A stretch of DNA of 64,000 nucleotides from Aliterella atlantica CENA595. Its GTDB lineage: Bacteria; Cyanobacteriota; Cyanobacteriia; Cyanobacteriales; Chroococcidiopsidaceae. Position 1 is the stretch's first letter, and each line of letters opens with the position of its first letter. Position numbers and translations under genes: made by a program. Under the pieces are notes generated by a model. It saw only the letters and a program-made list of their open reading frames with translations, ran no database searches and was not told the DNA's origin. The stretch is taken from assembly GCF_000952155.1 (NCBI RefSeq), contig NZ_JYON01000010.1:1-64000 (forward strand). Reading direction: 5' to 3'. Of this stretch, positions 14,045 to 23,865 are shown one piece after another.

Positions 14045-15020
14045 AGTAGAAGTAGTCCAAATTAATAGTGTCAATCCTCACCCTAATGCCGACCGCTTAG
14101 ATATTGTCACTATTAACGGTATGGCTTATCAAGTAATTACTGCTAAAGGAAATTTTCAAGTTAGTGACTTAGCTTTTTACTTTCCTATTGATAGTGTTAT
14201 TCCCGATGATTATTTAGACAAATTTGGTATCCGTTCTTACTACAGCAAGAAGTTACGGGCTGCTAAACTAAGAGGTATGTTTTCTGAAGGTTTGCTTATT
14301 CCTGTTGATGGAGATTTTAACGGCAATGTAGGAGACGACCTTACAGAGTATTTTGGCGTAAAAAAATACGAGTACCCTATACCTCAAAATATGAGTGGTG
14401 AGGTAGAATCTCATATTGGGCAATACAAGTTTCCTAGTCCCGAACATCTCAAGCGCTACCCCGATGTTTTACAAATAGGGGAAGAAGTAGTAGTTACAGA
14501 AAAAATTCATGGGACTAATTTTACAATTTTAGTTGATGAAAATGGTACTCATGTCAGTAGTCATAACTACTTTTGGAAAAATAATGTAATTAACAAAAAC
14601 TTAGTTTATGTTCGTGCCTACAACGAATTTAATTGTTTGCAAAATTTACCAATAAATACTCAAGTATTTGGAGAGATATATGGCGTTCAAGATATTAAGT
14701 ATGGATTATCTAACGGCAAAATAGGCATTGCTGTATTTGCTGTTAAAAATAACGGTAATTTTCTAGACTACGACGAATTTGTAGCATTTTGCGCTCGCTA
14801 TTCTTTACCTCAAGTACCTTTACTTTATCGAGGTGCTTACAGTCGGGAAGTAATATCGCAGTTTAACAATGCGAGTAGTGTTGTAGATGAAAACTCGATT
14901 ATGGAGGGTGTCATCATTCAGCCTGTGCGCGAAAGAACTCATCCTGAAATTGGTCGAGTGGTACTGAAGTTAATTAGCGATCGCTATTTGCTGCGTAGTG
15001 GCGGTACTGAACTACAATAA
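14031..15020 (+). CDS. RNA ligase, DRB0094 (Rnl5) type
   Basis: A 329-residue ATP-dependent RNA ligase. The nucleotidyltransferase motifs are complete: motif I EKIHGTN with the AMP-accepting Lys158, motif III VFGEIYG (Glu215), motif IV MEGVII (Glu292) and motif V VLKLI (Lys313). The N-terminal about 110 residues resemble the OB module of Deinococcus RNA ligase, with KLRGMFSEGLL at 80-90. They also contain HPNADRL at 17-23, a signature of tRNA-binding OB folds such as Trbp111 and the PheT N-terminus. Known relatives seal nicked RNA. Position directly behind 23 tRNA genes points to tRNA repair, which is inference. It is AT-rich compared with flanking housekeeping genes, suggesting transfer. Confidence 0.9.
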   Translation: MSIFKVEVVQINSVNPHPNADRLDIVTINGMAYQVITAKGNFQVSDLAFYFPIDSVIPDDYLDKFGIRSYYSKKLRAAKLRGMFSEGLLIPVDGDFNGNVGDDLTEYFGVKKYEYPIPQNMSGEVESHIGQYKFPSPEHLKRYPDVLQIGEEVVVTEKIHGTNFTILVDENGTHVSSHNYFWKNNVINKNLVYVRAYNEFNCLQNLPINTQVFGEIYGVQDIKYGLSNGKIGIAVFAVKNNGNFLDYDEFVAFCARYSLPQVPLLYRGAYSREVISQFNNASSVVDENSIMEGVIIQPVRERTHPEIGRVVLKLISDRYLLRSGGTELQ

Positions 15021-15030
15021 TAGAAGAATT

Positions 15031-16239
15031 ATGGGCATTAGACATTTTAGTAATTATCAGGGTAATCCTCAATACCGCGATCGCAAGGATAGCGATTTAC
15101 TAGGTGCAGGTTGGCAACCTAAGCGTCGAGAATTGGATTGGGGATATCTCTTCAATATCGTGCAAAACGATCCTGGCGAACTTACTCACAAAGCTGTAGA
15201 TTTGGCTAGCGATCTTGCAGATGCACTCACTCGTAAAGATTATAGCTGGTGGGCGAATATACTCAACGTTTTTTCTGATTATACGCGATCGGATATAGAT
15301 GAGTTTTGGGACTACATTACCCCCGAACCCAACGCACCAGACTATCAATACAAAGATGTATTGAGTACGGAAACACCTGTCAAGCAAGAAGTTAGCCGCG
15401 ACAGCATACCGATTGAATACGTACTCAATCGCTTGCAAGAAATTACTGTACTTAAAGTATTAGATATTTTAGGACGTCCTGACTCTATTACTCAATGCTT
15501 TCAAGATCGGTATTTTTATTACCCTGTAGAACGCTTTGTTGACTGGAAACGAATTGAAAATGTGGGGACTGTATTAGCTTATTGGTCTAAACATGAGATT
15601 TGGCTGCAAATTAATCATGCTAGCTTAACTCAACGCCGATATACTTTAATTGCTAAAGAATTAGGGCAAATAGTTAATAAAGCTACTTACAATTTGGCAG
15701 TAATGCTTAGTGGATATCAAAGCCGTGTCGGTAAGATTTTTAGCGAATTTCATATTCGCACTTTTCCTAGTGATATTCAAAGTTTTACTGATGTAGTGCA
15801 GCAAGCAATTTTAGATCGAAATCGAGTAGCTGTATTAGTTCAAGGCGATCCTGGTACTGGTAAAACTGCATGGACGCAAGCGGTAGCCAAAGAAGTTTTG
15901 ATACCTCTTGGATACGTAATTTTTATTTTAGACCACGACGCTGTAGAAAACTTTGTGCCACCTAGTTACTTAGAACGGATTTGTTTGATTATCAATGAGG
16001 CTGATAACTTAGCTCAAAATCGAGCAAATATTGCTGCTTAGTCTAATAACAAGACCGAGCATATTTTGAGTTTACTTGATGGCACATTGTATCAAAGCGT
16101 AGTTGACCAGGCAGGGATTCAAGCTCAACAAAGATTGGTTGTATTGATGACTTGCAATACTACAGAAAGATTAGATCCAGCTATTTTGCGTAAAGGAAGA
16201 GTAGATTTAATGTACGAATTTACTCAGCGTTTCGTTTAG
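15031..16239 (+). pseudogene. AAA+ ATPase interrupted by an in-frame TAG
   Basis: From the ATG at 15031 the frame runs 336 codons to a TAG at 16039-16041, then continues open in the same frame for 65 codons to a second TAG at 16237. The first part has an unrecognised N-terminal domain (about 250 residues), Walker A GDPGTGKT near 272-279 and Walker B CLIINEAD near 318. The second part supplies the missing half of the AAA module: HILSLLDGTLYQ, sensor-1 asparagine in VVLMTCNTTERLDPAI and the arginine of LRKGRVDLMYEF, a BCS1-like arrangement. So either the gene is broken by one nonsense change or the TAG is read through. It is 10 bases behind the ligase, on the same strand. Confidence 0.85.
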
Positions 16240-16377
16240 AAAAGGAGGAAAGTAATTGATTTAGGTTAAAAAAGCGCGATCGCATTTGGCAATTTAAGCT
16301 GATAATAACATCTCTACAGCAGAGAAGTTTAGGGGTTTAGCGAAGAAGTATCCTTGACCAAATTCACACCCCCAAGA

Positions 16378-18498
16378 TTACAATTTGGTTGATTGTTCGG
16401 ACTTTTCTACACCTTCTGCGATCGCCTCCATTCCTAAAGTATGGGCAAGGGTAATAATTGTTTTTACTACTGCACATTCTTCGCGTTCAGCACCAATCTT
16501 ATTGATAAAAGAGCGGTCTATCTTTAAAGTATCAATTGGGAATTGATGTAAATAGCTTAAAGATGAATATCCCGTGCCAAAATCATCAATACTTAACTTA
16601 ATCCGCATAGCTTTAAGCTGCAAAAGCGTATCAATAGTTTTAGGCAGATCCATCAGCATACTTTCAGTAAGTTCTAATTTTAGATAACTGCCATCTAAGC
16701 CAGTATCAGTCAAAATCTGCTCAATTCGAGCAATTAAATTAGGTTCTTGAAGTTGCCTGCTAGCTAAATTGACACTGATATTTAACGATGCAAAAGCTGG
16801 AAACTTTGTTTGCCAAGCTTGCAGTTGACGGCAAGCCTCGCGTAGCACCCATTCACCCAAAGGTACAATTAAGCCTGTATCTTCGGCAACGGGAATAAAT
16901 TTAGCAGGGGAAATCAAACCATGCTGGGGATGCAACCAACGCACTAATGCTTCAAAGCCAGTTAATTTACCAGTTGCTAGCGAAACTATTGGTTGATAGT
17001 GCAGACAAAACTCTTGGCGTTCTAGTGCTATGCGTAAATCGCTTTCTAGTTGCAGGAGTTCGCGCGTTTGTTCGTACATTGCTGCATCAAAAATTGCGTA
17101 ACGCGCTTTACCTTGCTCTTTGGCGCGATACATAGCAATGTCAGCATCGCGGAGTAAATCGGCGGCTTGCTGGTAGTGGGGAGAACTAAAGACAATCCCA
17201 ATACTGGCGCTAGTATGTACTTGGTAATTATCTAGCTCAAATGTGGATTTGAGTTCTTCTTGAAGCCTGTGGGCAACTCTAAGAGCATCTTGAATGTTTT
17301 TGATGCCATCTAATAAAACGGTAAATTCATCCCCTCCTAACCGCGCTATAGTATCTCCTGGACGCAGGCATTGCTGGAATACTTGAGCAATTTCGATTAG
17401 TAGGCGATCGCCCATTGCGTGTCCTAAGCTATCATTAATCAGCTTAAAGCGATCTAAATCGATAAACAGCACAGCAAATGAATAGTCTCTGCACTTTTTA
17501 GCTGTTTGCAATGCTTGTTCTACTCGTTCTATAAATAATGTACGATTGGGCAAATTTGTCAAATCGTCATGCAAAGCATCGTGAACCAATTGCGCTTCTA
17601 CTTGCTTGCGCTGGGTGATATCTTCAATAATTCCGTCTATGCGGTTGGCTGTACCCTGTTTGTTATATGTGACATGACTGCGTAAACTCAACCACCGCAC
17701 TTCGCCATCAGAGCGTAAAATTCTGTATTCTAATTTTGTTTGCCCTACATTTAGTAAGTTGTGGTGAAATAGGGTAAATTTTTGGCGATCGTCTGGATGT
17801 ACTAATTCTAGCCACAAGTGAGGATTATTGAAAAATGCTGTAGGCGGATGACCGTAAACTCTTTGCGCCGCAGGGTTAATATAAAGCAGTTCCTTGGTTG
17901 TAGCACAAATAGACCAAACTACCTCTTCTAAAGAACTTAAAATACCTTCTAGCTTTTCTTCGCTTTCTTGCAACAGATGTTCTGCTAATTTGCGATCGGC
18001 TACTTCTTTTTGCAATTCTTTGTTAGCGGTTGCTAGTTGCGCTGTACGTTGTTGGATTCGCAACTCAAGCGCTGCATTTAGTTGATGAATTTCTTTGTTC
18101 GCCGCTTGCAAAGCGAGTTGACTTTTGACGCGAGCTAAAACTTCTTCTACTTGAAAGGGTTTGGTAATGTAGTCTACCCCTCCCACCTCAAAAGCTTTGA
18201 CTTTATCTAAAACATCATCCAAAGCACTCATAAAAATTACTGGAATGTCTCTACTTGCAGGCATTGCTTTGAGGTGCTGACAAACTTGATAGCCATCCAT
18301 ATCCGGCATCTTGATATCCAGTAAAATTAAATCTGGGACAGCAGCTTGCACTCCCCGCAGCGCCATCGCTCCGTTTTTAGCGCACCGTACTTGATAGCCT
18401 TGCTTAGTTAACGTGCTAGATAAAACGCGCAAATTGTCTGGTAAGTCGTCAACGATTAAGATAATTTGCTCGGCGGCATTAAATTGATAGCTATTCAT
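16378..18498 (-). CDS. REC-PAS-GGDEF-EAL response regulator, slightly truncated
   Basis: 706 residues: receiver domain (about 10-130, DLILLDIKMPDMDG with the phospho-acceptor Asp), coiled coil, PAS/PAC (about 175-300), GGDEF (ARLGGDEFTVLL intact) and EAL (FEALVRW, LELTESML, DDFGTGYSSL intact). It should make or break cyclic di-GMP under control of the adjacent kinase, whose gene overlaps its ATG by 4 bases. The stop at 16378-16380 is premature: the same frame continues as SWGCEFGQGYFFAKP and 12 more residues to a TAA at 16294-16296. That lost tail holds the conserved end of EAL domains, so phosphodiesterase activity may be impaired. Confidence 0.9.
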   Translation of the reverse strand: MNSYQFNAAEQIILIVDDLPDNLRVLSSTLTKQGYQVRCAKNGAMALRGVQAAVPDLILLDIKMPDMDGYQVCQHLKAMPASRDIPVIFMSALDDVLDKVKAFEVGGVDYITKPFQVEEVLARVKSQLALQAANKEIHQLNAALELRIQQRTAQLATANKELQKEVADRKLAEHLLQESEEKLEGILSSLEEVVWSICATTKELLYINPAAQRVYGHPPTAFFNNPHLWLELVHPDDRQKFTLFHHNLLNVGQTKLEYRILRSDGEVRWLSLRSHVTYNKQGTANRIDGIIEDITQRKQVEAQLVHDALHDDLTNLPNRTLFIERVEQALQTAKKCRDYSFAVLFIDLDRFKLINDSLGHAMGDRLLIEIAQVFQQCLRPGDTIARLGGDEFTVLLDGIKNIQDALRVAHRLQEELKSTFELDNYQVHTSASIGIVFSSPHYQQAADLLRDADIAMYRAKEQGKARYAIFDAAMYEQTRELLQLESDLRIALERQEFCLHYQPIVSLATGKLTGFEALVRWLHPQHGLISPAKFIPVAEDTGLIVPLGEWVLREACRQLQAWQTKFPAFASLNISVNLASRQLQEPNLIARIEQILTDTGLDGSYLKLELTESMLMDLPKTIDTLLQLKAMRIKLSIDDFGTGYSSLSYLHQFPIDTLKIDRSFINKIGAEREECAVVKTIITLAHTLGMEAIAEGVEKSEQSTKL

Positions 18499-21191
18499 AC
18501 TGAGGGAATGCAGGCAGTAAGATGTACAATCTGGTCGAAATCAAAGTCATTAACCTTTTGCCGCAGCGCCGCAGCCAAAGTGTTATATGTTTTAGGAATT
18601 TGAGCAATTAGTTCTAATATTTGTTCGGCATCTAATTGGTTGGCAGCATAGTGGAGTTTTTCTATCCACTCACTAGACATGACTTCTAAGCTTGAAGGTT
18701 CGAGGATTAATTCCGAAACAGGTTGAGTGCTAATTTCTGCTTTTTGTGCGTAGATGTAACGCACTCCGAGATATTGAGCCATTTTTTCCCAAATTACTTC
18801 TTCCCGAAATGGCTTGCGAACAAAGTCATCGCAACCTGCGGCTAGAACGATCGCTTTTTCTTCCTCTAAAATGCTGGCTGTTAGCGCCAAAATCGCTGTT
18901 GCTTGTCCTTGCAGGTGCGATTTAATCTGCTTAGTTGCTTCGTATCCGTTCATTACTGGCATCCGCATATCCATCCAAATTAGATGCGGTTCCCAACTTT
19001 GCCAGAGAGCGATCGCATCTCGACCATTTTCGGCTTCGCGAACTTGAAAGCCAATTGGTGTTAATAGTTTTGTTAGCAGGCGGCGGTTTTCATAGCGATC
19101 GTCTACTACTAAAATGCGATATTCGCTTTGTCCAGGTTCCAAACCAATTACCTGTTGAGTGGGTGTAGATTTTGATTCAATGGCTGGGACAGTTTCTACC
19201 TGAGTATCAAAGCGAAAGATTGTGCCTTTACCTAACGTACTACTAACGGTAATGTCTCCACCCATTAGTTGGACGAATTTGCGACTAATAGGTAGACCTA
19301 AACCCGTACCTTGTCCGGAATTGCGTCCTGTTTCTGTCTGCACGAATGGCTCGAATAAACTTGTCAATTCTTGCTGGGCAATCCCATGTCCTGTATCTTC
19401 TACAGCAAAAGATAACGTGTAATGGCGATCGCTTCCTTTTTTCCCTTGTACGTGCAAGTTTACTTTGCCTGCATCGGTAAATTTAATCGCATTACTTAGT
19501 AGATTGAGAAGAATTTGCCTTAGTTTGCTTTCGTCTGTATATACATATTGAGGCAAGTTTGCATCGCACTCGATCTCAAGTTGTAGCCCTTTGGCGGCGG
19601 CTTTAAGCTTGAACATCTCATAAATTGTATTGAGCAGATCGTATAAGTCAAAGGCATTTTCAGTTAGCACGATCCGTCCTGCCTCAATTTTGGACATATC
19701 GAGAACGTCATTAATCAATGACAAAAGATGTTCGCCGCTGCGGTTGATAATACCTAAATTTTCTTGCTGCTGTGGCGGAAAGGATGAGTCGCGATTCATG
19801 ATTTGAGCAAAGCCTAGAATCGCATTCAAAGGAGTACGCAACTCGTGACTCATATTCGCTAAAAATTCACTTTTTGCCCGATTAGCGGCTTCAGCAAGCT
19901 GCTTAGATTGGTTAAGTTCAATAGTCCGTTGCTCAACTCTAGTTTCTAATTGCTCGAAGGACTCTTTTAACTGCCATGCCATGCGGTTAAAAGACTGCGA
20001 TAATACTCCTAACTCATTAACGCTTTTAACCTTCACATTTTGGTCTAAGTTGCCACTAGCGATCGCTTGACTAGCTGCGCTAAGGCGATGGATAGGGCGA
20101 ATAATCCAGCGCGAAATCGTCAAACCTAAGCTAGTTGAGGTAAATAAAGCTACTAAACCCAAAACAATAATTACTTGAGCATTGGCGTGGACTTGTGCCA
20201 TAAAGTCATTTTCAGGCACGACAACGACAACTAACCAATCTAAGCCATAGCGATCGCGCCAAGGTTCTACACGTACTACTTGCAAGTCATGTTCGCGCTC
20301 AAATTCAACTTTTTGGCTAGCTGTAATTGCGCTAAAATCGCCAAATTTTTGATGTATATATGCTGCTGTTGCTTGGATAGTGCGATCGCTACTATTTAGG
20401 GCATTAATTCGCTGGCTGCTTGTTATTAGCTTTTCGTTACTAGAACTTGCAACTAATGAGCCATCGCGTTCGATGATGAATACTTTTCCCGATTTGCTAA
20501 TTTCTAAGTCGCGGAGAAATTTACTAATATTTTCCAGTGCTAGTTCGCTGCTGGTTACGCCGACGATTTGGCGGTTGCGATCGTAGATAGGAGAATTGGC
20601 AGAGACTAATATATTTGGATTTCCTAGTTCTTTACTAGGATAAATTTGGCTCCAGTTAGGCTGACTATTTTTAACTGCATCTATTTCTAAATTGGGCTTG
20701 TATTTATTTACTTGTATAAGTTGACGGTTGTTGCCTTGGCTGTCTGTTTTGTATGTATAAAATTTATTTTTGTTATTGGCTTGGGTTGTTGTAACTGTAA
20801 TTTCTCCTGTTGATAGACGTTTAACTTCTACAAATTCATCTGTTGTTAGTTTGTAACTAATTTTGCTGGCATCAAAAATCTGCATCTGCTGCAACAATTG
20901 ATGCTCGGCATTATCTATATTTAAAGAACCTGATGCGATCGCATCGTTATTTAACTGATTGATTTGTAGAGGAGTTTTTACATAACTATCTAGGTGGCGT
21001 TCAATAGCATGGCTAACTTTATCTGTCAATTGGTTTGCAAGTTGGTCAACTGTATCTTGACAGTTTTTTAAAGAAAGATAGCCAACAATAACTACTGCTA
21101 CAAAGATGTGTAAAACGAAAGGCACTACAAGTAACGAACGTAATGATATACCTTTTGGTTTTAATACTTTTAGTAATCTACCTATATTCAT
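18495..21191 (-). CDS. Membrane-bound hybrid sensor histidine kinase
   Basis: 898 residues: membrane segment near 20-42, extracytoplasmic double-Cache-like sensor (about 45-325), second membrane segment near 335-358, HAMP, HisKA with NMSHELRTPLNAIL, HATPase_c with LLSNAIKF and GTGLGLPIS, and a receiver domain (about 690-805) with WMDMRMPVMNGYEA. The last about 80 residues are helical and may be a reduced Hpt or docking segment. It would sense a small extracellular ligand and signal to the REC-GGDEF-EAL protein, whose gene follows in the same operon with an ATGA overlap. Confidence 0.9.
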   Translation of the reverse strand: MNIGRLLKVLKPKGISLRSLLVVPFVLHIFVAVVIVGYLSLKNCQDTVDQLANQLTDKVSHAIERHLDSYVKTPLQINQLNNDAIASGSLNIDNAEHQLLQQMQIFDASKISYKLTTDEFVEVKRLSTGEITVTTTQANNKNKFYTYKTDSQGNNRQLIQVNKYKPNLEIDAVKNSQPNWSQIYPSKELGNPNILVSANSPIYDRNRQIVGVTSSELALENISKFLRDLEISKSGKVFIIERDGSLVASSSNEKLITSSQRINALNSSDRTIQATAAYIHQKFGDFSAITASQKVEFEREHDLQVVRVEPWRDRYGLDWLVVVVVPENDFMAQVHANAQVIIVLGLVALFTSTSLGLTISRWIIRPIHRLSAASQAIASGNLDQNVKVKSVNELGVLSQSFNRMAWQLKESFEQLETRVEQRTIELNQSKQLAEAANRAKSEFLANMSHELRTPLNAILGFAQIMNRDSSFPPQQQENLGIINRSGEHLLSLINDVLDMSKIEAGRIVLTENAFDLYDLLNTIYEMFKLKAAAKGLQLEIECDANLPQYVYTDESKLRQILLNLLSNAIKFTDAGKVNLHVQGKKGSDRHYTLSFAVEDTGHGIAQQELTSLFEPFVQTETGRNSGQGTGLGLPISRKFVQLMGGDITVSSTLGKGTIFRFDTQVETVPAIESKSTPTQQVIGLEPGQSEYRILVVDDRYENRRLLTKLLTPIGFQVREAENGRDAIALWQSWEPHLIWMDMRMPVMNGYEATKQIKSHLQGQATAILALTASILEEEKAIVLAAGCDDFVRKPFREEVIWEKMAQYLGVRYIYAQKAEISTQPVSELILEPSSLEVMSSEWIEKLHYAANQLDAEQILELIAQIPKTYNTLAAALRQKVNDFDFDQIVHLTACIPSV

Positions 21192-21566
21192 GAAATTTTT
21201 ACTAACAACCTATTTTGTTAAACTTGAATCAATTGCAAAATATTTTTATATCTAAAGGTATAGAATGTTGCATCAAATTGAGGTGCTTCCAGGTTGATAT
21301 TTATAAATAACTGTATCGTTCCTGGTATAACATAGGATATTTAGTTTTTAGTTAATTCTTGTCGCTAGCTTTATATTAAAGTTTCAGCGTCAGCATAGAT
21401 AATTTCTATTGGTTGCAAGTTATACAAAATTGCTTCTAGCTAGGCAAAAACTACTCATTTAGATAGATAAGTTGCTGCGTATTTTTACGGATATAAATGT
21501 AATGAGTTTAAGAAACTACGTAATTCTGCTGAATAAACTTACGTCAAAGTAAAAGGCAAATTCTAT
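21192..21566. other. Intergenic region upstream of the kinase operon
   Basis: 375 AT-rich bases between the kinase start and the rimM stop, both on the minus strand. It should contain the kinase operon promoter and the end of the rimM transcript. I see no strong hairpin or repeat. Confidence 0.4.
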
Positions 21567-22154
21567 TTATTCTTTACCAAGTTCTAACAAGCCTGGAGGC
21601 GGAACAATTTCGATCCGACCTATTTCTAAATCGACTACAGGCGCGATCGCATGAACGAAAGGAATTAGCACAGTTTTCGCCTGAGAATCTAACTGTACTT
21701 CCAATAAATCGTTACCCGCAGGAATAATATCTACAACCTTACCGACAACAGTCTGCGTTAGCTGGTTAAATACCTCTAAGCCAATTAAATCGAGAACGTG
21801 ATATTCATCTTCGCTTAAAGAAGTTGGGCGATCGCTTTCGGGAACTAGCAAAAACCAACCCCGCAGTGCTTCAGCGCGATCGCAATCATCAATACCAGCC
21901 AACTTTAGTACGTATAACCCCTTACCTTCAATATACCGACCGCTGACCAATTCAATCGGTTGTGGTTCTTCTCCACCGCGCCACAGCCAGCGAGTTCCAG
22001 GCGACTCAAACCGTTCGGGAAAATCAGAATCAGGATAAACGCGCACTTCACCGCGCAAGCCTTGAGGAGCAACAATTTTACCAATCTGCAACCAACCTGC
22101 GGGTAGTTTTGAGTTTTGAAGAGTGAGTTTTGAGCTAGGCTTAGATTTACTCAT
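21567..22154 (-). CDS. rimM: Ribosome maturation factor RimM
   Basis: 195 residues with an N-terminal RimM barrel ([30 protein letters not shown]) and a C-terminal PRC-barrel ([31 protein letters not shown] ... [31 protein letters not shown]). RimM binds ribosomal protein S19 and helps 30S maturation. A short serine/lysine-rich N-terminal extension (about 18 residues) precedes the core. It follows avtA by 16 bases on the same strand. Confidence 0.94.
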   Translation of the reverse strand: MSKSKPSSKLTLQNSKLPAGWLQIGKIVAPQGLRGEVRVYPDSDFPERFESPGTRWLWRGGEEPQPIELVSGRYIEGKGLYVLKLAGIDDCDRAEALRGWFLLVPESDRPTSLSEDEYHVLDLIGLEVFNQLTQTVVGKVVDIIPAGNDLLEVQLDSQAKTVLIPFVHAIAPVVDLEIGRIEIVPPPGLLELGKE

Positions 22155-22170
22155 TAAAAACTAAAATAAC

Positions 22171-23454
22171 TCAAGATTTAACGCTAGTTAATTGATATAT
22201 TTGCTCGGTAAGTTTTGCTAACCTTTGCATTCCTGTAACAATTTCATCATCGCTGGCAGTTAAACTAATACGCAAACATTGGTGTTTGTGCGTCCATTCT
22301 TCCTGCAAGCCAGGGAAAAATGTTGAACCAGGAACAACTATCACACCTACTTGTTTGAGTTGTTGGTAAAATTCCCAATCAGTAATTGGTAAATCTTTCA
22401 ACCACAACCAAGCAAAAATTGCTCCTTCGCCGCGATGAAGCAACCAAGGCAAATCTTTAGACATCGCTTGGCTGAGGGTAGATTCTAGAACAGCAAATTT
22501 ATCTTTGTAAAATGGGCGAATAACAGCAGTAGAAATATCTGCAAGCTTACCAGAATTAATCGCACGAGATGCGATCGCTTGTCCGTAGCGCGACGGGTGG
22601 ATGCACATATTAGTCTGGAATGACTCTAGCACCTGAATAATTTGCTCGTCACCAATCGCAACTCCAATCCTTTCTCCTGGTAATCCGGCTTTTGATAAGC
22701 TCATGCAATGCAGAATATTATCGCCAAATACTGGTGTAAGTTCGGTAAAGTTCAAAGCTGGAAACGGCGGACCGTAGGCGGAATCAATTAGTACAGGTAC
22801 ATTGTAAGGTGCAGCCAAAGCAGCAATTTTTCTTACTTCGTCATCTGTCATCACGTTACCTGTAGGATTGCAAGGACGCGAAAAGATAACGCAGCCTGTA
22901 TCTTCTGTTATTTCTAGTTGGCTAAAGTCAGGGCGATATTTAAACTGATGGCTAGCTGCATCAATATCTAAAGTTGGTTTGTAAGCAATTAGCGATTCTG
23001 GAACTAAGCTGACACCACCGTAGCCAGTATAGTCAGGACTAAGCGGTAGAACGATCCGCTTGAGATTACCGCTAGCCGTGTAACCGCCAAAAGCATTAGC
23101 GGCATAAAAGTATAATGATTGACTGCCAGGAGTAATCAGGATATTGCGACTTGTTAAGTTGAGGTTGTAGCGGCGATTGAAGTCTGTTGCGATCGCGCTA
23201 ATTAGCGAACCATAACCTTGGCTTGAACCGTAACGACAAACTACATCGCCATATTCAGAGCCATCTAACAATTCTTGCGTACAATCGCGCCATAATTGCT
23301 CGACTTCTGGCAAAATTAACGGATTTCCCGCACTTAAGTTAATAAATTCTTGCCCGTTACCTGCTTGCAGCGTTTCAACAATGTCTTTCATAATTGCCCT
23401 GACACCAGTCAGGTTAGACATTTGCATACCAATTTGAGTAAGGGCAGGTTTCAT
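22171..23454 (-). CDS. avtA: Valine--pyruvate aminotransferase
   Basis: A 427-residue fold-type I PLP aminotransferase matching AvtA: INLSAGNPLILPEVE near the N-terminus, the Asn of CNPTGNVM, Asp-x-x-Tyr in VLIDSAYGPPFP, the Schiff-base lysine in MSLSKAGLPGERIG and a C-terminal RISLTASDDE substrate carboxylate arginine. It interconverts valine and pyruvate with 2-ketoisovalerate and alanine. It precedes rimM by 16 bases, probably in one transcript. Confidence 0.9.
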   Translation of the reverse strand: MKPALTQIGMQMSNLTGVRAIMKDIVETLQAGNGQEFINLSAGNPLILPEVEQLWRDCTQELLDGSEYGDVVCRYGSSQGYGSLISAIATDFNRRYNLNLTSRNILITPGSQSLYFYAANAFGGYTASGNLKRIVLPLSPDYTGYGGVSLVPESLIAYKPTLDIDAASHQFKYRPDFSQLEITEDTGCVIFSRPCNPTGNVMTDDEVRKIAALAAPYNVPVLIDSAYGPPFPALNFTELTPVFGDNILHCMSLSKAGLPGERIGVAIGDEQIIQVLESFQTNMCIHPSRYGQAIASRAINSGKLADISTAVIRPFYKDKFAVLESTLSQAMSKDLPWLLHRGEGAIFAWLWLKDLPITDWEFYQQLKQVGVIVVPGSTFFPGLQEEWTHKHQCLRISLTASDDEIVTGMQRLAKLTEQIYQLTSVKS

Positions 23455-23865
23455 AAGCAGTAAAATCTCGCTAATTAATTAAGTTAACAGATAGTCCCTG
23501 GCAAAAGCATCCTAGTTATTATGTTTGTTTTCGGTAGTTAAGTCGATCTAGCTCAAACTCTAAATAGCAATTCTAAATGCTTATGCTGGTAGCAAAGTCG
23601 CTAATATTTTTACAAAACTTATACTTGTAGGCTAAAAGGCGAGAATTTTTCCCTTAAGTTGTAAATTCTGGAAAAAATTGCCTGAATTGCCCCTTAGCTG
23701 TCAAGCTATATAGCAGTTATAGTAGAGAGCATTGTCGTCTAAACCAAGCCATCAAAATGCGCCAAGATCGGGAGACGACACGACAACGCTGCTATCACCT
23801 GAAGAACCAGCAGTTGAATTTGATTGCAAATAAACAGAGTAAAAAGCACGAGAGCATTAAAGTAT
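23455..23865. other. Divergent intergenic region avtA / alpha-glucan phosphorylase
   Basis: About 410 bases between divergent starts. AT-rich; it must hold promoters for both genes. I see no clear operator or small gene. Confidence 0.4.
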
